Shown piece by piece: positions 54,152 to 62,466 of a DNA stretch of 64,000 nt. Numbering within the stretch: the stretch's first letter is position 1; each line of letters opens with the position of its first letter. This DNA is from Kaistella carnis (GTDB lineage: Bacteria; Bacteroidota; Bacteroidia; Flavobacteriales; Weeksellaceae): NCBI RefSeq assembly GCF_003860585.1, contig NZ_CP034159.1, forward strand, positions 2,418,001-2,482,000. Direction: 5' to 3'. The notes beneath the pieces were generated by a model. That model searched no databases, was not told the DNA's origin, and saw nothing but the letters and a program-made list of their open reading frames with translations. The position numbers and the translations under genes are program-made.

Positions 54152-54664
54152 CTAAGAATTTATATAATTTTTAAGAAAAGCTTTTTGCGAGTCGAAGGCG
54201 ATCTCTTCTAAATTGAGATCGGATATTTTTATCCAAATGGTTTCAGAAATTTCAGAAAGCTCCAGTTGAACTTCAAATTTGTTCGCGACCTCATATTCAT
54301 AAAATAGATCTAAAGTATTGTAAAAGATATCTTTATATTCGTATATATTCGGCAGGCTTGCCAAGTATTTCAATTTCGAAATATCAACTTCCATCTGCAT
54401 TTCTTCCCTAAGTTCCCGTACGCAGGTTTCTTCGGCAGATTCTTTTGGATCTACAAACCCACCGGCCAGATCGAGTTTCCCTTTTTTAGGATCCTGGTTT
54501 CTTCGCGTTAAAAGAATTTCGTTCTTATGTTTAATGATCACGGCGACTGCGCCTGCAACATTGTGAAACAAAGAGTAGTCACAATTAGAACAGGACCATT
54601 TTTTTTCGCCGTCCCAAAGTAAAGATTCATGGCCGCATTTCGGACAGAACTTCAAATGATTCAT
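54152..54664 (-). CDS. NUDIX hydrolase with N-terminal zinc ribbon
   Basis: A 170-residue protein. A zinc ribbon with CPKCGHESLLWD and CSNCDYSLFHN (about residues 7-35), as in NudC-like enzymes, precedes a Nudix box GGFVDPKESAEETCVRELREEMQM, which matches GX5EX7REUXEE. It would hydrolyse a nucleoside diphosphate derivative. Its start overlaps the end of xerD by four bases, so they are co-transcribed. Confidence 0.88.
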   Translation of the reverse strand: MNHLKFCPKCGHESLLWDGEKKWSCSNCDYSLFHNVAGAVAVIIKHKNEILLTRRNQDPKKGKLDLAGGFVDPKESAEETCVRELREEMQMEVDISKLKYLASLPNIYEYKDIFYNTLDLFYEYEVANKFEVQLELSEISETIWIKISDLNLEEIAFDSQKAFLKNYINS

Positions 54665-55572
54665 AAAGCTTTATTTCGTGGATGATAATTTAGAATAACA
54701 TCACGCAACTCTTCATTTTTTAAATGCGTGTAAATTTCCGTCGTCGTGATGCTGGAATGTCCCAACATTTCCTGAATATATCGCAAATCTGCACCATTTT
54801 GTAAAAGATGCGTCGCAAAGGAATGACGGAAGGTGTGCGGCGAAATCTTTTTGCTGATTCCGGCTTTTTCAGTTAATTCTTTAATAATGATAAAAACAAT
54901 CACTCTCGACATGGATGAACCTCTGCTGTTTAAAAACAGAATATCTTCACATTTCTTATTGATTTTATATTTCGAGCGAACGTTGGTAATGTAATCTTTA
55001 ATTAACTGTGAAGTGTAAAGTGCCAGTGGAACAAATCGGCTTTTATCTCCTTTTCCCTCCACCTTCAAATAAGATTCTTTAAAGTTAATGTTTGAAATTT
55101 TCAGATCTATAAGTTCAGAAACGCGCAAACCGCATCCGTAAAGAACTTCAATCATGCATTGATTTCTTTTTCCTAAATCGGTATTGATATCGATTGCTAT
55201 GATGATTCGTTCTACATCTTCAAAGCTTAGCGTGTCCGGAAGGTAAAGTCCCAGTTTTGGTCCTTCTAATAAAGCGGCCGGATTGTCGGTGCGAACCTCA
55301 TCATCTACCAGATATTTAAAGAAAGATTTGATGGAGGAAACCCATCTTGCCTGTGTTCTTTCACTAAATTTCTTCTTGGAAAGCTGGAACAGATATTCCT
55401 GAATATTTTCGTAAGTGATTTCTAAAGGTCCTGTATTTTCGAGGTCAAACTCAGCATAGTCTTTAAGTTTTTTTATGTCTCTTAGATAAGCGTCCAAGGT
55501 ATTGTCCGAAAAATTACGTTCAAATTTCAAGAAGGTCTCGAAATCTTTAATTTTTTCATCCCAGGTCATCAT
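54661..55572 (-). CDS. xerD: Tyrosine recombinase XerD
   Basis: A 303-residue recombinase for chromosome dimer resolution at dif. N-terminal SAM-like domain (FETFLKFERNFSDNTLDAYLRDI), then the catalytic residues: Arg in GCGLRVSELIDL, Lys in EGKGDKSRFVPL, His/Arg in SPHTFRHSFATHLL, His in LGHSSITTTEIYTH and the nucleophilic Tyr in that last motif. Co-transcribed with the NUDIX gene. It is not beside an integrated element, so I call it the housekeeping enzyme. Confidence 0.9.
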   Translation of the reverse strand: MMTWDEKIKDFETFLKFERNFSDNTLDAYLRDIKKLKDYAEFDLENTGPLEITYENIQEYLFQLSKKKFSERTQARWVSSIKSFFKYLVDDEVRTDNPAALLEGPKLGLYLPDTLSFEDVERIIIAIDINTDLGKRNQCMIEVLYGCGLRVSELIDLKISNINFKESYLKVEGKGDKSRFVPLALYTSQLIKDYITNVRSKYKINKKCEDILFLNSRGSSMSRVIVFIIIKELTEKAGISKKISPHTFRHSFATHLLQNGADLRYIQEMLGHSSITTTEIYTHLKNEELRDVILNYHPRNKAL

Positions 55573-55582
55573 GTTGTTGTTG

Positions 55583-56008
55583 TTAAATAAGTTCTGTGTC
55601 TTCGATTTTTAAAATTTCAATACCGTGATTTTTTAAAAATTCGATTCCGTCGTTATCTGAATAATCTTGCAGATAAACCAATTTTTTAATTCCTGCCTGC
55701 AAAACCAACTTACTGCATTCCTTGCAAGGGGAAAGGGTAAGGTAAAGTGTTGCGTCTTTTGCAGACTGCGTAGAGCCGGCCAACTTTAAGATTGCGTTGG
55801 CTTCAGCGTGAAGTACAAACCACTGCGTATTTCCGTTTTCATCTTCGCAGCAGTTATCAAACCCCGAGGGAGTACCATTGTAACCGTCGGAAATGATCAT
55901 TCGGTCTTTTACAATGAGAGCGCCTACCTGTTTACGTTTGCAATGGGACAGATTTGCCCATACTTGCGCCATTTTTAAGTACGCAATATCAAATTTAGTG
56001 ATGTCCAA
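55583..56008 (-). CDS. dCMP deaminase family protein
   Basis: A 141-residue zinc enzyme converting dCMP to dUMP. HAEANAI provides the zinc His and catalytic Glu, and SPCKECSKL the two zinc Cys. The family N-terminus (KFDIAYLKMAQVWANLSHCKRKQVGALIV) requires a start upstream of the ATG at 55972, so a TTG at 56008 is proposed. The TTG overlaps a TATTTTTG element at 56006-56013, which makes the start uncertain. Confidence 0.85.
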   Translation of the reverse strand: MDITKFDIAYLKMAQVWANLSHCKRKQVGALIVKDRMIISDGYNGTPSGFDNCCEDENGNTQWFVLHAEANAILKLAGSTQSAKDATLYLTLSPCKECSKLVLQAGIKKLVYLQDYSDNDGIEFLKNHGIEILKIEDTELI

Positions 56009-56044
56009 AAATATATATTTAAGTAAAAGATTGTACGTGATATT

Positions 56045-56812
56045 TTAGAAAGAAGGTTTTCTTTTTTCCAGAAAAGCCGCGACTCCTTCTTTTTTATCAT
56101 CCATTTCAAATAATTCACCGAAAGCTTTAATTTCAGTTTCAAAACCTGTGGAACTATCGGACTGATTTACTGCTTCAATTGCTTTTGTAATTCCCATTGG
56201 GGAATTTTGCGCAATTTGTTTTGCAAGTTCTTTGGTCTTAGTTAAAAGTTCCTCTAAAGCAAAAACATCATTAACCAAACCGATTTCCTTTGCGCGTTGT
56301 GCCGGGATCATTTTAGCGGAAAAAATCAGCTCATTGGCTAATCCTTTTCCAACTAATTTTGGCAGTCTTTGCGTTCCTCCATATCCGGGAATTAATCCCA
56401 AAGTTACTTCCGGCAAACCTAATCTGGCATTATCTGAAGCGTAACGAATATGGCAAGCCATCGCCAATTCTAAACCACCACCCAAAGCGAATCCGTTTAC
56501 TGCTGCAATCACAGGTTTGTTTAGGTTTTCTATTTTATTAAAAAGAATGTTTTGTCCATTTCTCGCCAATTCTTCGGCTGCGGAAGTTCCGAAATCCGAA
56601 AATTCCTTAATATCCGCACCTGCCACGAAAGATTTTTCACCGCTTCCCGTAATAATGGCAACTCTGCAGTTGGTATCTTTTGAGATTTCATCTAAAGCAT
56701 TGCTCAGTTCCATAATCGTTTTTGCATTCAGTGCATTTAAGCTTTGTGGTCGATTAATGGTGATGATCGTGGTTCTATCTTCGTGATCGATGAGTATATT
56801 TTCGTAAGACAT
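56045..56812 (-). CDS. Enoyl-CoA hydratase/isomerase (crotonase family)
   Basis: A 255-residue crotonase. SFVAGADIKEFSDF carries the oxyanion-hole segment, GFALGGGLELAMACHIRYAS the first catalytic region and LPEVTLGLIPGYGGTQRLP the second Glu region. It hydrates trans-2-enoyl-CoA in fatty acid or amino acid degradation. Between dCMP deaminase and catalase genes there is no operon partner for beta-oxidation. Confidence 0.9.
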   Translation of the reverse strand: MSYENILIDHEDRTTIITINRPQSLNALNAKTIMELSNALDEISKDTNCRVAIITGSGEKSFVAGADIKEFSDFGTSAAEELARNGQNILFNKIENLNKPVIAAVNGFALGGGLELAMACHIRYASDNARLGLPEVTLGLIPGYGGTQRLPKLVGKGLANELIFSAKMIPAQRAKEIGLVNDVFALEELLTKTKELAKQIAQNSPMGITKAIEAVNQSDSSTGFETEIKAFGELFEMDDKKEGVAAFLEKRKPSF

Positions 56813-56925
56813 TTTTTTTAAATTAATTATTTATTATTGTGCAAATTAGTGATAATACTTGAATTATGAAGGGCACATTACTAATGATTATTTGCTGAAA
56901 TCGATTTATTGGTTAAAATTGTTCG

Positions 56926-58416
56926 TTATGACGGAGAATGATTCATCATGTTTGCATTGATGTTGATCTGCAATCCCTGCGCAATTTTCATCCCCAAGTC
57001 AATATTTGCCCGGAAAAAATGACAGAGCTGTCGATTGATGATTTCATCTCTCTTTTCCCCTGAAATCCCAGACATCGACGTAATGATGTTTTTAATTAAA
57101 TTTTGACGGGCACTTTCGTCCATCGCTTTGGTGTACAATAATCCGGGTTGTGTAAAATGATCATCGTCATTTTCATTTCGGTTAAAATTTGCCACATGCG
57201 TACCGTTCAGATCTTCTTCGTAATTTGCATATTTATGATCTGGTTTAATGGCATCGAAACTGTTCGGATAATAATTGGGTGCATCTTTATAATGACTCGA
57301 ATCTGCCATAGCGCCATCACGCTGATAATTGTTTACTGTAAAAGGGCATCGGTTCACTTCAAGAAGATGGGAGTTAGCGCCCACACGATAGCGGTGTGCA
57401 TCCGGATAGGAGAAGAGTCGGCCCTGCAACATTTTATCGGGAGAAAAGCTGATTCCATTAATTAAATTGCTGGGGGAAAAAGTAGCCTGTTCCACATGCG
57501 CAAAATAGTTCACCGGAATTTCATTTAATTCCATTTCTCCTACTTCAATTAATGGGAATTCGTCGTGAAACCAAACTTTAGTGACATCAAAAGGATTCCA
57601 GCGGAAATCTTGAGCTTGATCTTCGGTCATGACTTGTATAAAAAGTTTCCATTTCGGGAAGTTTCCGTTTTCTATCGCATTTACTAAATCTTCCTGCGCG
57701 AAATCAGGATTTATACCCTTCATCTGTTGGGCTTCTTCTTCATTAAAATTCTTAATTCCCTGTTGCGATTTAAAATGAAATTTCACCCAAACTCTTTCAT
57801 TCGCTGCATTGATCATGGAATAGGTGTGAGACCCAAACCCGTGCATGTGACGGTAGCCGTGTGGTGTTCCGCGATCTGACATCAATATTAAGACCTGATG
57901 AAGTGATTCTGGATTCAAACTCCAAAAATCCCACATCATCGTGGCACTTTTCAAATTGGTTTTTGGCAGCCTTTTTTGGGTATGAATAAAATCTGGAAAT
58001 TTTTTTGCGTCTTTAATGAAAAATACCGGCGTGTTGTTTCCCACCAGATCCCAGTTTCCTTCTTCGGTATAAAATTTTAAAGCGAAACCGCGTGGATCTC
58101 GTTCAGTATCTGCGCTTCCTTTTTCCCCACCCACAGTAGAAAAGCGGGCAAACATTCTGCAGGAATTTCCCACTTTAGAAAAAAGGTGTGCTTTGGTATA
58201 TTGGCTAATATCGTGAGTTACAGTAAATGTTCCGTACGCTCCTGTTCCTTTCGCGTGAACAACTCTTTCGGGAATGCGCTCGCGTACAAAATGGGCCAGA
58301 TTTTCCTGTAGCATAAAATCCTGTAGCAAGACCGGGCCTCGCGGTCCTACGGTTTGAGAATCCTCATGATCACTATAAGGAATTCCAGAGGCATTGGTGA
58401 GTTTATAATCGCTCAT
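56926..58416 (-). CDS. katA: Heme catalase (monofunctional, small subunit)
   Basis: A 496-residue tetrameric catalase breaking down hydrogen peroxide. The distal His54 is in RVVHAKGTGAYGTF, the Asn in LVGNNTPVFFIKDA, and the proximal heme ligand Tyr in RLFSYPDAHRYRVG. The ATG at 58416 (MSDYKLTNASG) is used; a TTG at 58440 overlaps the -7 element. It is transcribed divergently from the OxyR-like gene. Confidence 0.95.
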   Translation of the reverse strand: MSDYKLTNASGIPYSDHEDSQTVGPRGPVLLQDFMLQENLAHFVRERIPERVVHAKGTGAYGTFTVTHDISQYTKAHLFSKVGNSCRMFARFSTVGGEKGSADTERDPRGFALKFYTEEGNWDLVGNNTPVFFIKDAKKFPDFIHTQKRLPKTNLKSATMMWDFWSLNPESLHQVLILMSDRGTPHGYRHMHGFGSHTYSMINAANERVWVKFHFKSQQGIKNFNEEEAQQMKGINPDFAQEDLVNAIENGNFPKWKLFIQVMTEDQAQDFRWNPFDVTKVWFHDEFPLIEVGEMELNEIPVNYFAHVEQATFSPSNLINGISFSPDKMLQGRLFSYPDAHRYRVGANSHLLEVNRCPFTVNNYQRDGAMADSSHYKDAPNYYPNSFDAIKPDHKYANYEEDLNGTHVANFNRNENDDDHFTQPGLLYTKAMDESARQNLIKNIITSMSGISGEKRDEIINRQLCHFFRANIDLGMKIAQGLQININANMMNHSPS

Positions 58417-58437
58417 TAATAAAGGTTTTTTAAAGTT

Positions 58438-58445
58438 CAAATTTA
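58438..58445 (-). promoter_or_regulatory. katA: -7 promoter element for katA
   Basis: TAAATTTG on the minus strand, 21 bases upstream of the katA ATG, with a TTG 22 bases farther upstream. Consistent with the Bacteroidota consensus. Confidence 0.58.
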
Positions 58446-58478
58446 TTTAAAAATTATGTAAATACTACAAAATCTAAG

Positions 58479-58486
58479 TATATTTG
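58479..58486 (+). promoter_or_regulatory. oxyR: -7 promoter element for the OxyR-like gene
   Basis: TATATTTG, 20 bases upstream of the ATG at 58507, within the 90-base divergent region shared with katA. Confidence 0.45.
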
Positions 58487-58506
58487 GCATTGATAAAATT
58501 AATCAA

Positions 58507-59460
58507 ATGAATATTCAGCAACTAGAATATCTTATCGCCGTAGATAAATATAAGCACTTTGGAAATGCAGCTCAGGCATGTTTCATTACACAACCGACTT
58601 TAAGCGCCATGATCCAGAAGTTTGAGGACGAAATGGATGTTAAGATATTCGACCGTACCACTCATCCGATCCGTACAACTGACGTTGGAGCTCAATTGAT
58701 TATTGAAGCAAAAAGAGTGATTGATGCTATAAATGAATTGAAAAGCAAAGCCAATTTACTGAACAATGTTTTGGCGGGAAAATTAAATTTAGGAATTATT
58801 CCTACCGTTTCAGGTTTTATTTTGCCTACAGAAATTTTTGAATTTCTAAAAAACCATCCGAAGATTGAACTTAATGTAAAGGAAATGACCACCGACAATA
58901 TCATTAAAGCTTTGAAATCGGGGGAGCTCGACGCAGGAATTATTTCCACTCCTTATACCGCGGCCAATGAGTTTTATCATGACTTTTTATTTAATGAAGA
59001 GTTGATGCTGTACACTTCTGATGACAGCGAGGATCAAAAAAAAGACAGTTTTGTAATTCCTGAAAAGATAGATGTTCAGAAAGTATGGCTTCTTGAAGAA
59101 GGGAACTGCCTGCGAACACAGTTTGAAAATATCTGCGAACTTCGGGAAAATACGGTAACGCCTAAAAATCTTGAATTCGTTGCGTCGAATATTAATACTT
59201 TAATTCAACTTGTAGATAAATTAGGAGGAATGAGTATTCTGCCGGAATTGGCGATTGAGCAATTGGCAGAACACCAACAAGAAAAAGTAAAAAGATTCCG
59301 AAAGCCTTTTCCTTACCGAGAAATTTCGGTGATTTATTTCAAGCCGACTTATAAACAAAAAATACTGGATGAGCTGATTCTTTTCATCGCAGATTCTCTA
59401 AAATCCAAATTAAATTACAACAAAAACCCGGAAGATTTTGTCGGCATAAAACCCCAATAA
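58507..59460 (+). CDS. oxyR: OxyR-type LysR-family peroxide sensor
   Basis: A 317-residue LysR-type regulator. The N-terminal helix-turn-helix (YKHFGNAAQACFITQPTLSAMIQKFE) binds DNA; the effector domain has Cys201 and Cys210 in EGNCLRTQFENICELR, the spacing of the peroxide-sensing pair (Cys199/Cys208) in E. coli OxyR. Divergence from katA supports peroxide-dependent control of catalase. No sequence-specific OxyR site was identified with confidence. Confidence 0.92.
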   Translation: MNIQQLEYLIAVDKYKHFGNAAQACFITQPTLSAMIQKFEDEMDVKIFDRTTHPIRTTDVGAQLIIEAKRVIDAINELKSKANLLNNVLAGKLNLGIIPTVSGFILPTEIFEFLKNHPKIELNVKEMTTDNIIKALKSGELDAGIISTPYTAANEFYHDFLFNEELMLYTSDDSEDQKKDSFVIPEKIDVQKVWLLEEGNCLRTQFENICELRENTVTPKNLEFVASNINTLIQLVDKLGGMSILPELAIEQLAEHQQEKVKRFRKPFPYREISVIYFKPTYKQKILDELILFIADSLKSKLNYNKNPEDFVGIKPQ

Positions 59461-59480
59461 GTTTTTATACTCAATTAATT

Positions 59481-59510
59481 TTGTGCTTTGGTAAATAGTA
59501 CCTAAATTTG
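59481..59510 (+). promoter_or_regulatory. Promoter of the metK leader
   Basis: TTG at 59481-59483, a 19-base spacer and TAAATTTG at 59503-59510. Transcription should begin just before the SAM-II-like aptamer. Confidence 0.65.
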
Positions 59511-59524
59511 CAGACGATAATTCT

Positions 59525-59580
59525 CGAGAGGAAAAATTTGTACTGATTGCAACCTCATTAAAAAATGCTAAAACCGATAT
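59525..59580 (+). ncRNA. SAM-II-type riboswitch in the metK leader
   Basis: A stem GAGG (59528-59531) with CCTC (59553-59556) encloses a loop ending in ATTGCAA, and the 3' strand carries AATGCTAAAACC. ATTGCAA and GCTAAAA are the conserved SAM-binding segments of the SAM-II pseudoknot. The long AT-rich loop recalls the SAM-II long-loop variant of Bacteroidota. It would repress metK when SAM is abundant. The second pseudoknot helix (ATTTGT with ACCGAT) has one mismatch. Confidence 0.7.
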
Positions 59581-59649
59581 TCTCTTTTAGTTTCTTTTGC
59601 AATCCAGAATTTTTACTTCTTTTTTTAATCATAAAAAAACAAAAGAAAT

Positions 59650-60930
59650 ATGTCTTATTTATTTACCTCTGAGTCGGTTTCCGAAGGACATCCGGATAAA
59701 GTAGCTGACCAGATTTCTGATGCCTTGATCGATAACTTTCTTGCCAATGATCCGAATTCCAAGGTAGCCTGCGAAACGCTTGTTACTACAGGTCAGGTTG
59801 TTTTGGCGGGCGAAGTGAAATCTAAGGCTTATCTTGATGTTCAGGATATTGCCCGAAAAGTCATCAATAAAATCGGTTATACGAAGGGAGAATATATGTT
59901 TAATGGGGATTCTTGTGGAGTTATTTCTGCGATTCATGAACAGTCTCCGGATATTAACCAGGGAGTGGACCGAGCTCATGAAGATGACGATTTCGAAAGT
60001 AAGGCAAACAAACAGGGTGCAGGTGATCAGGGAATGATGTTTGGTTATGCGACCAACGAAACTGAAAACTATATGCCTCTGGCCTTAGACTTGGCACATA
60101 CCATTTTGAAAGAGTTGGCTATTCTCCGAAGAGAGAATGATGCGGTGAAATATCTTCGTCCTGATGCAAAATCTCAGGTTACGATCGAGTATTCAGATGA
60201 TCACAAACCCGTAAGAATTGATTCCATTGTGATTTCTACCCAACATGACGATTTCGGAAGCGAAGAAGCCATGTTAGCGAAAATCAGAAAAGACATGATT
60301 GAAATTTTGATCCCGAAAGTTAAAGCACAACAAAAGAGAGAGATTCAGGACTTGTTTAATGATACCATTAAATACCACATCAATCCAACAGGGAAATTTG
60401 TAATTGGTGGACCACACGGAGATACAGGTTTGACGGGAAGAAAAATCATCGTTGATACCTATGGTGGAAAAGGAGCCCACGGTGGTGGTGCATTTTCTGG
60501 AAAAGATCCATCGAAAGTTGACCGAAGTGCCGCTTACGCAGTTCGTCACATGGCGAAAAACTTAGTTGCCGCAGGAGTTGCAGATGAGATTTTGGTGCAG
60601 GTTTCTTACGCGATTGGAGTTGCAGAACCTTGCGGTCTGTATATCAATACGTATGGAACTTCAAAATTAGGCTTACACGATGGTGAAATCGCACAGAGAA
60701 TTCAGAAAATATTTGATTTACGACCTTACGCCATTGAGCAAAATCTAAAGTTAAGAAATCCAATATATGAGGAAACAGCGTCTTATGGTCACATGGGAAG
60801 AGAACCTTATATCGCCGATAAAACTTTTAAAAGAGCAAATGGAGAGGATTTGGTGATGAAAGATTTAGAGTTCTTTACCTGGGAAAAACTTGATAAAGTA
60901 GACCAGATAAAGAAAGAATTTAATCTGTAA
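59650..60930 (+). CDS. metK: S-adenosylmethionine synthetase
   Basis: A 426-residue cytosolic enzyme making SAM from methionine and ATP. Motifs: [16 protein letters not shown] at the N-terminus, [12 protein letters not shown], the phosphate-binding [41 protein letters not shown]. The SAM-II-like riboswitch upstream explains its likely regulation by its own product. Confidence 0.97.
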   Translation: MSYLFTSESVSEGHPDKVADQISDALIDNFLANDPNSKVACETLVTTGQVVLAGEVKSKAYLDVQDIARKVINKIGYTKGEYMFNGDSCGVISAIHEQSPDINQGVDRAHEDDDFESKANKQGAGDQGMMFGYATNETENYMPLALDLAHTILKELAILRRENDAVKYLRPDAKSQVTIEYSDDHKPVRIDSIVISTQHDDFGSEEAMLAKIRKDMIEILIPKVKAQQKREIQDLFNDTIKYHINPTGKFVIGGPHGDTGLTGRKIIVDTYGGKGAHGGGAFSGKDPSKVDRSAAYAVRHMAKNLVAAGVADEILVQVSYAIGVAEPCGLYINTYGTSKLGLHDGEIAQRIQKIFDLRPYAIEQNLKLRNPIYEETASYGHMGREPYIADKTFKRANGEDLVMKDLEFFTWEKLDKVDQIKKEFNL

Positions 60931-60941
60931 GATATTTTAAT

Positions 60942-60973
60942 AAACTGCTTTTTCAGAAATGTTAAAGCAGTTT
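60942..60973 (+). terminator. Rho-independent terminator of metK
   Basis: AAACTGCTTT pairs with AAAGCAGTTT and is followed by a T run. Confidence 0.85.
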
Positions 60974-61005
60974 TTTTATCTTTATACCCAACAAAATTTT
61001 TAGTG

Positions 61006-61494
61006 ATGAAGACCAAATATATTTTCGCCCTTATAATGATGACTTTTCTTTCTGGGATTTCCCAGGCACAGCTTACCGTGCACAAAATGGTTCATGTGGG
61101 ATACGTCTATCAAAATCAAAGTTTTGCCGAACTTGGCGGGCGTTTACTGTTTCTAAACAATGACGATGTAATTTATCGTTTGGGAGTAGCCGGAATGATG
61201 GGTAATGCCAATGGAAAGTTTGCAGTCATGCCAAAAGTTCAGGGAGATATCCTGCTTAATTTCCAGCGCAACGTAGATCTTTATCACTCTTTTTATTTTT
61301 TAGCCGGTGCCGAAGCGACCACTAAATATATAGCTCCCAAAGCCGGAGTTACCTTATTTGGACTCCTGGATCTTACCGGAGGTTATGCTTTTCCCATAGA
61401 TAATGAAGGTATTAACGGTAAAAAACTAAAGGGCCTAAATATTAACTTCACGCTAAATCTGCCTATTGTGCTGATACATGACTTGCTAAATTAA
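61006..61494 (+). CDS. Small exported protein, probably a beta-barrel or beta-rich envelope protein
   Basis: A 162-residue protein with a signal peptide (FLSGISQAQ). The chain alternates hydrophobic and polar residues (LFLNNDDVIYRLGVAGMMGN, DLYHSFYFLAGAEATTKYIAPKAGVTLFGLLDLTGGYAFP), which fits a small outer membrane barrel. The C-terminus is not aromatic, so this is uncertain. Family not recognised. The ATG at 61006 is preferred to a GTG one codon earlier. Confidence 0.55.
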   Translation: MKTKYIFALIMMTFLSGISQAQLTVHKMVHVGYVYQNQSFAELGGRLLFLNNDDVIYRLGVAGMMGNANGKFAVMPKVQGDILLNFQRNVDLYHSFYFLAGAEATTKYIAPKAGVTLFGLLDLTGGYAFPIDNEGINGKKLKGLNINFTLNLPIVLIHDLLN

Positions 61495-61608
61495 AATATA
61501 TTTGAATTTTTCTTAATAAAATTAACATAGTATTAACTTTTTTACTACTTTAGCCATTCGAACTAAACAGTAAATTATAGATTACATAACTCTACAAGTT
61601 TTTAAATA

Positions 61609-61665
61609 ATGGATTTTTCAAGGACCCGAATAAAAGTGGGTTTTAAATCCTTTGGTCAATTATAA
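61609..61665 (+). other. Short upstream ORF and weak stem-loop in the leader of the sigma-factor gene
   Basis: ATG at 61609 opens an 18-codon reading frame ending at 61665, nine bases before the sigma-factor ATG. Inside it AAGGACCC (61620-61627) can pair with GGGT (61638-61641) and TCCTT (61648-61652). It might be a regulatory leader peptide, but nothing proves translation. Confidence 0.25.
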
Positions 61666-61673
61666 AAAGAGTT

Positions 61674-62264
61674 ATGAAGACAAATACAGATAGCTGGTTA
61701 ATCTGCAAGTTCAAAAACGGCGACGAAAAAGCGCTTTCCATTCTAATAGAGCGACATCAAAAAGAAATTTTCACCTATATCTTCTACAAATTAATGGATG
61801 AAACCTTGGCAAATGACATTTTCCAGGATACATTCATGAAAATTATTGTCACCTTAAAGGAAGGTCGTTATAAAGAAGAAGGCAAATTCGTCTTGTGGGC
61901 CAAAAGAATTGCACACAACCTCATCATCGATTATTACCGCCTTAAAGCCAAGCACAATAAAGTTTCTGAAACCTCTTATGAAAATGAAGAATTTTCCATT
62001 TTCGACCTTATCTCTGTTCAGGAAGAAAATATTGAAGAGCAATTGGTTAGCAGACAAATTCAGCATGACCTGATGAGAATGCTCGATTATTTACCCGAGA
62101 ATCAGCAGGAAGTAATCAAACTCCGTTTTTTTGATGGATTATCATTCAAAGAAATTGCTGAGCAAACGGAGACCAGTATTAATACCACGCTCGGAAGAGT
62201 ACGATACGCACTCATTAATTTGCGAAAAATTATGGATGAACATCAAATTATTTTAACCAGATAA
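61674..62264 (+). CDS. RNA polymerase sigma factor, sigma-70/ECF-like
   Basis: A 196-residue sigma factor. Region 2 (LIERHQKEIFTYIFYKLMDETLANDIFQDTFMKII, residues about 22-56) binds core polymerase and the -10 element; region 4 (MLDYLPENQQEVIKLRFFDGLSFKEIAEQTETSINTTLGRVRYALINLRKI) has the helix-turn-helix. Region 3 is missing, as in ECF factors. No anti-sigma factor of the FecR type follows; instead a 44-codon gene comes 41 bases downstream. Confidence 0.9.
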   Translation: MKTNTDSWLICKFKNGDEKALSILIERHQKEIFTYIFYKLMDETLANDIFQDTFMKIIVTLKEGRYKEEGKFVLWAKRIAHNLIIDYYRLKAKHNKVSETSYENEEFSIFDLISVQEENIEEQLVSRQIQHDLMRMLDYLPENQQEVIKLRFFDGLSFKEIAEQTETSINTTLGRVRYALINLRKIMDEHQIILTR

Positions 62265-62305
62265 TAATATGTAAAAACTTTCGTTTTTAGTGAAACTTTT
62301 CGCCT

Positions 62306-62440
62306 ATGAAAAAAAATGACACTTTAAATGAAAAACTATTGAAACCAAAGAAAGAGACCATCGATTTTTTACTTACCTATTCTAAAAATCTGAATGTATT
62401 AAAATCAAAGTCTAAAATTCACATTGTTTCCAAGAACTAG
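62306..62440 (+). CDS. 44-residue protein downstream of the sigma-factor gene
   Basis: ATG at 62306 to TAG at 62440. The peptide begins MKKNDTLNEKLLKPKKETID and continues FLLTYSKNLNVLKSKSKIHIV. It is Lys-rich, with a helical central segment. From memory, similar short proteins (PSKETIDFLLNYSKSL-like) follow this sigma factor in other Flavobacteriia, which supports a real gene. It could modulate the sigma factor, but this is inference. Confidence 0.6.
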   Translation: MKKNDTLNEKLLKPKKETIDFLLTYSKNLNVLKSKSKIHIVSKN

Positions 62441-62452
62441 TCTTAATTTACT

Positions 62453-62460
62453 TAAATTTG
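62453..62460 (+). promoter_or_regulatory. -7 promoter element for the YjjG-like gene (nearly leaderless)
   Basis: TAAATTTG, ending six bases before the ATG at 62467. The nearest upstream TTG is 26 bases away, a little too far for the standard spacing. Confidence 0.42.
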
Positions 62461-62466
62461 TGCTGT

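Noticed and set aside
54661..55572. XerD-like gene as sign of an integrated element
   Set aside because: It is the housekeeping length, is coupled to a NUDIX gene, and no attachment repeats, tRNA or phage genes are nearby.
59461..59520. Terminator after oxyR
   Set aside because: No stable stem was found; the segment instead holds the metK promoter.
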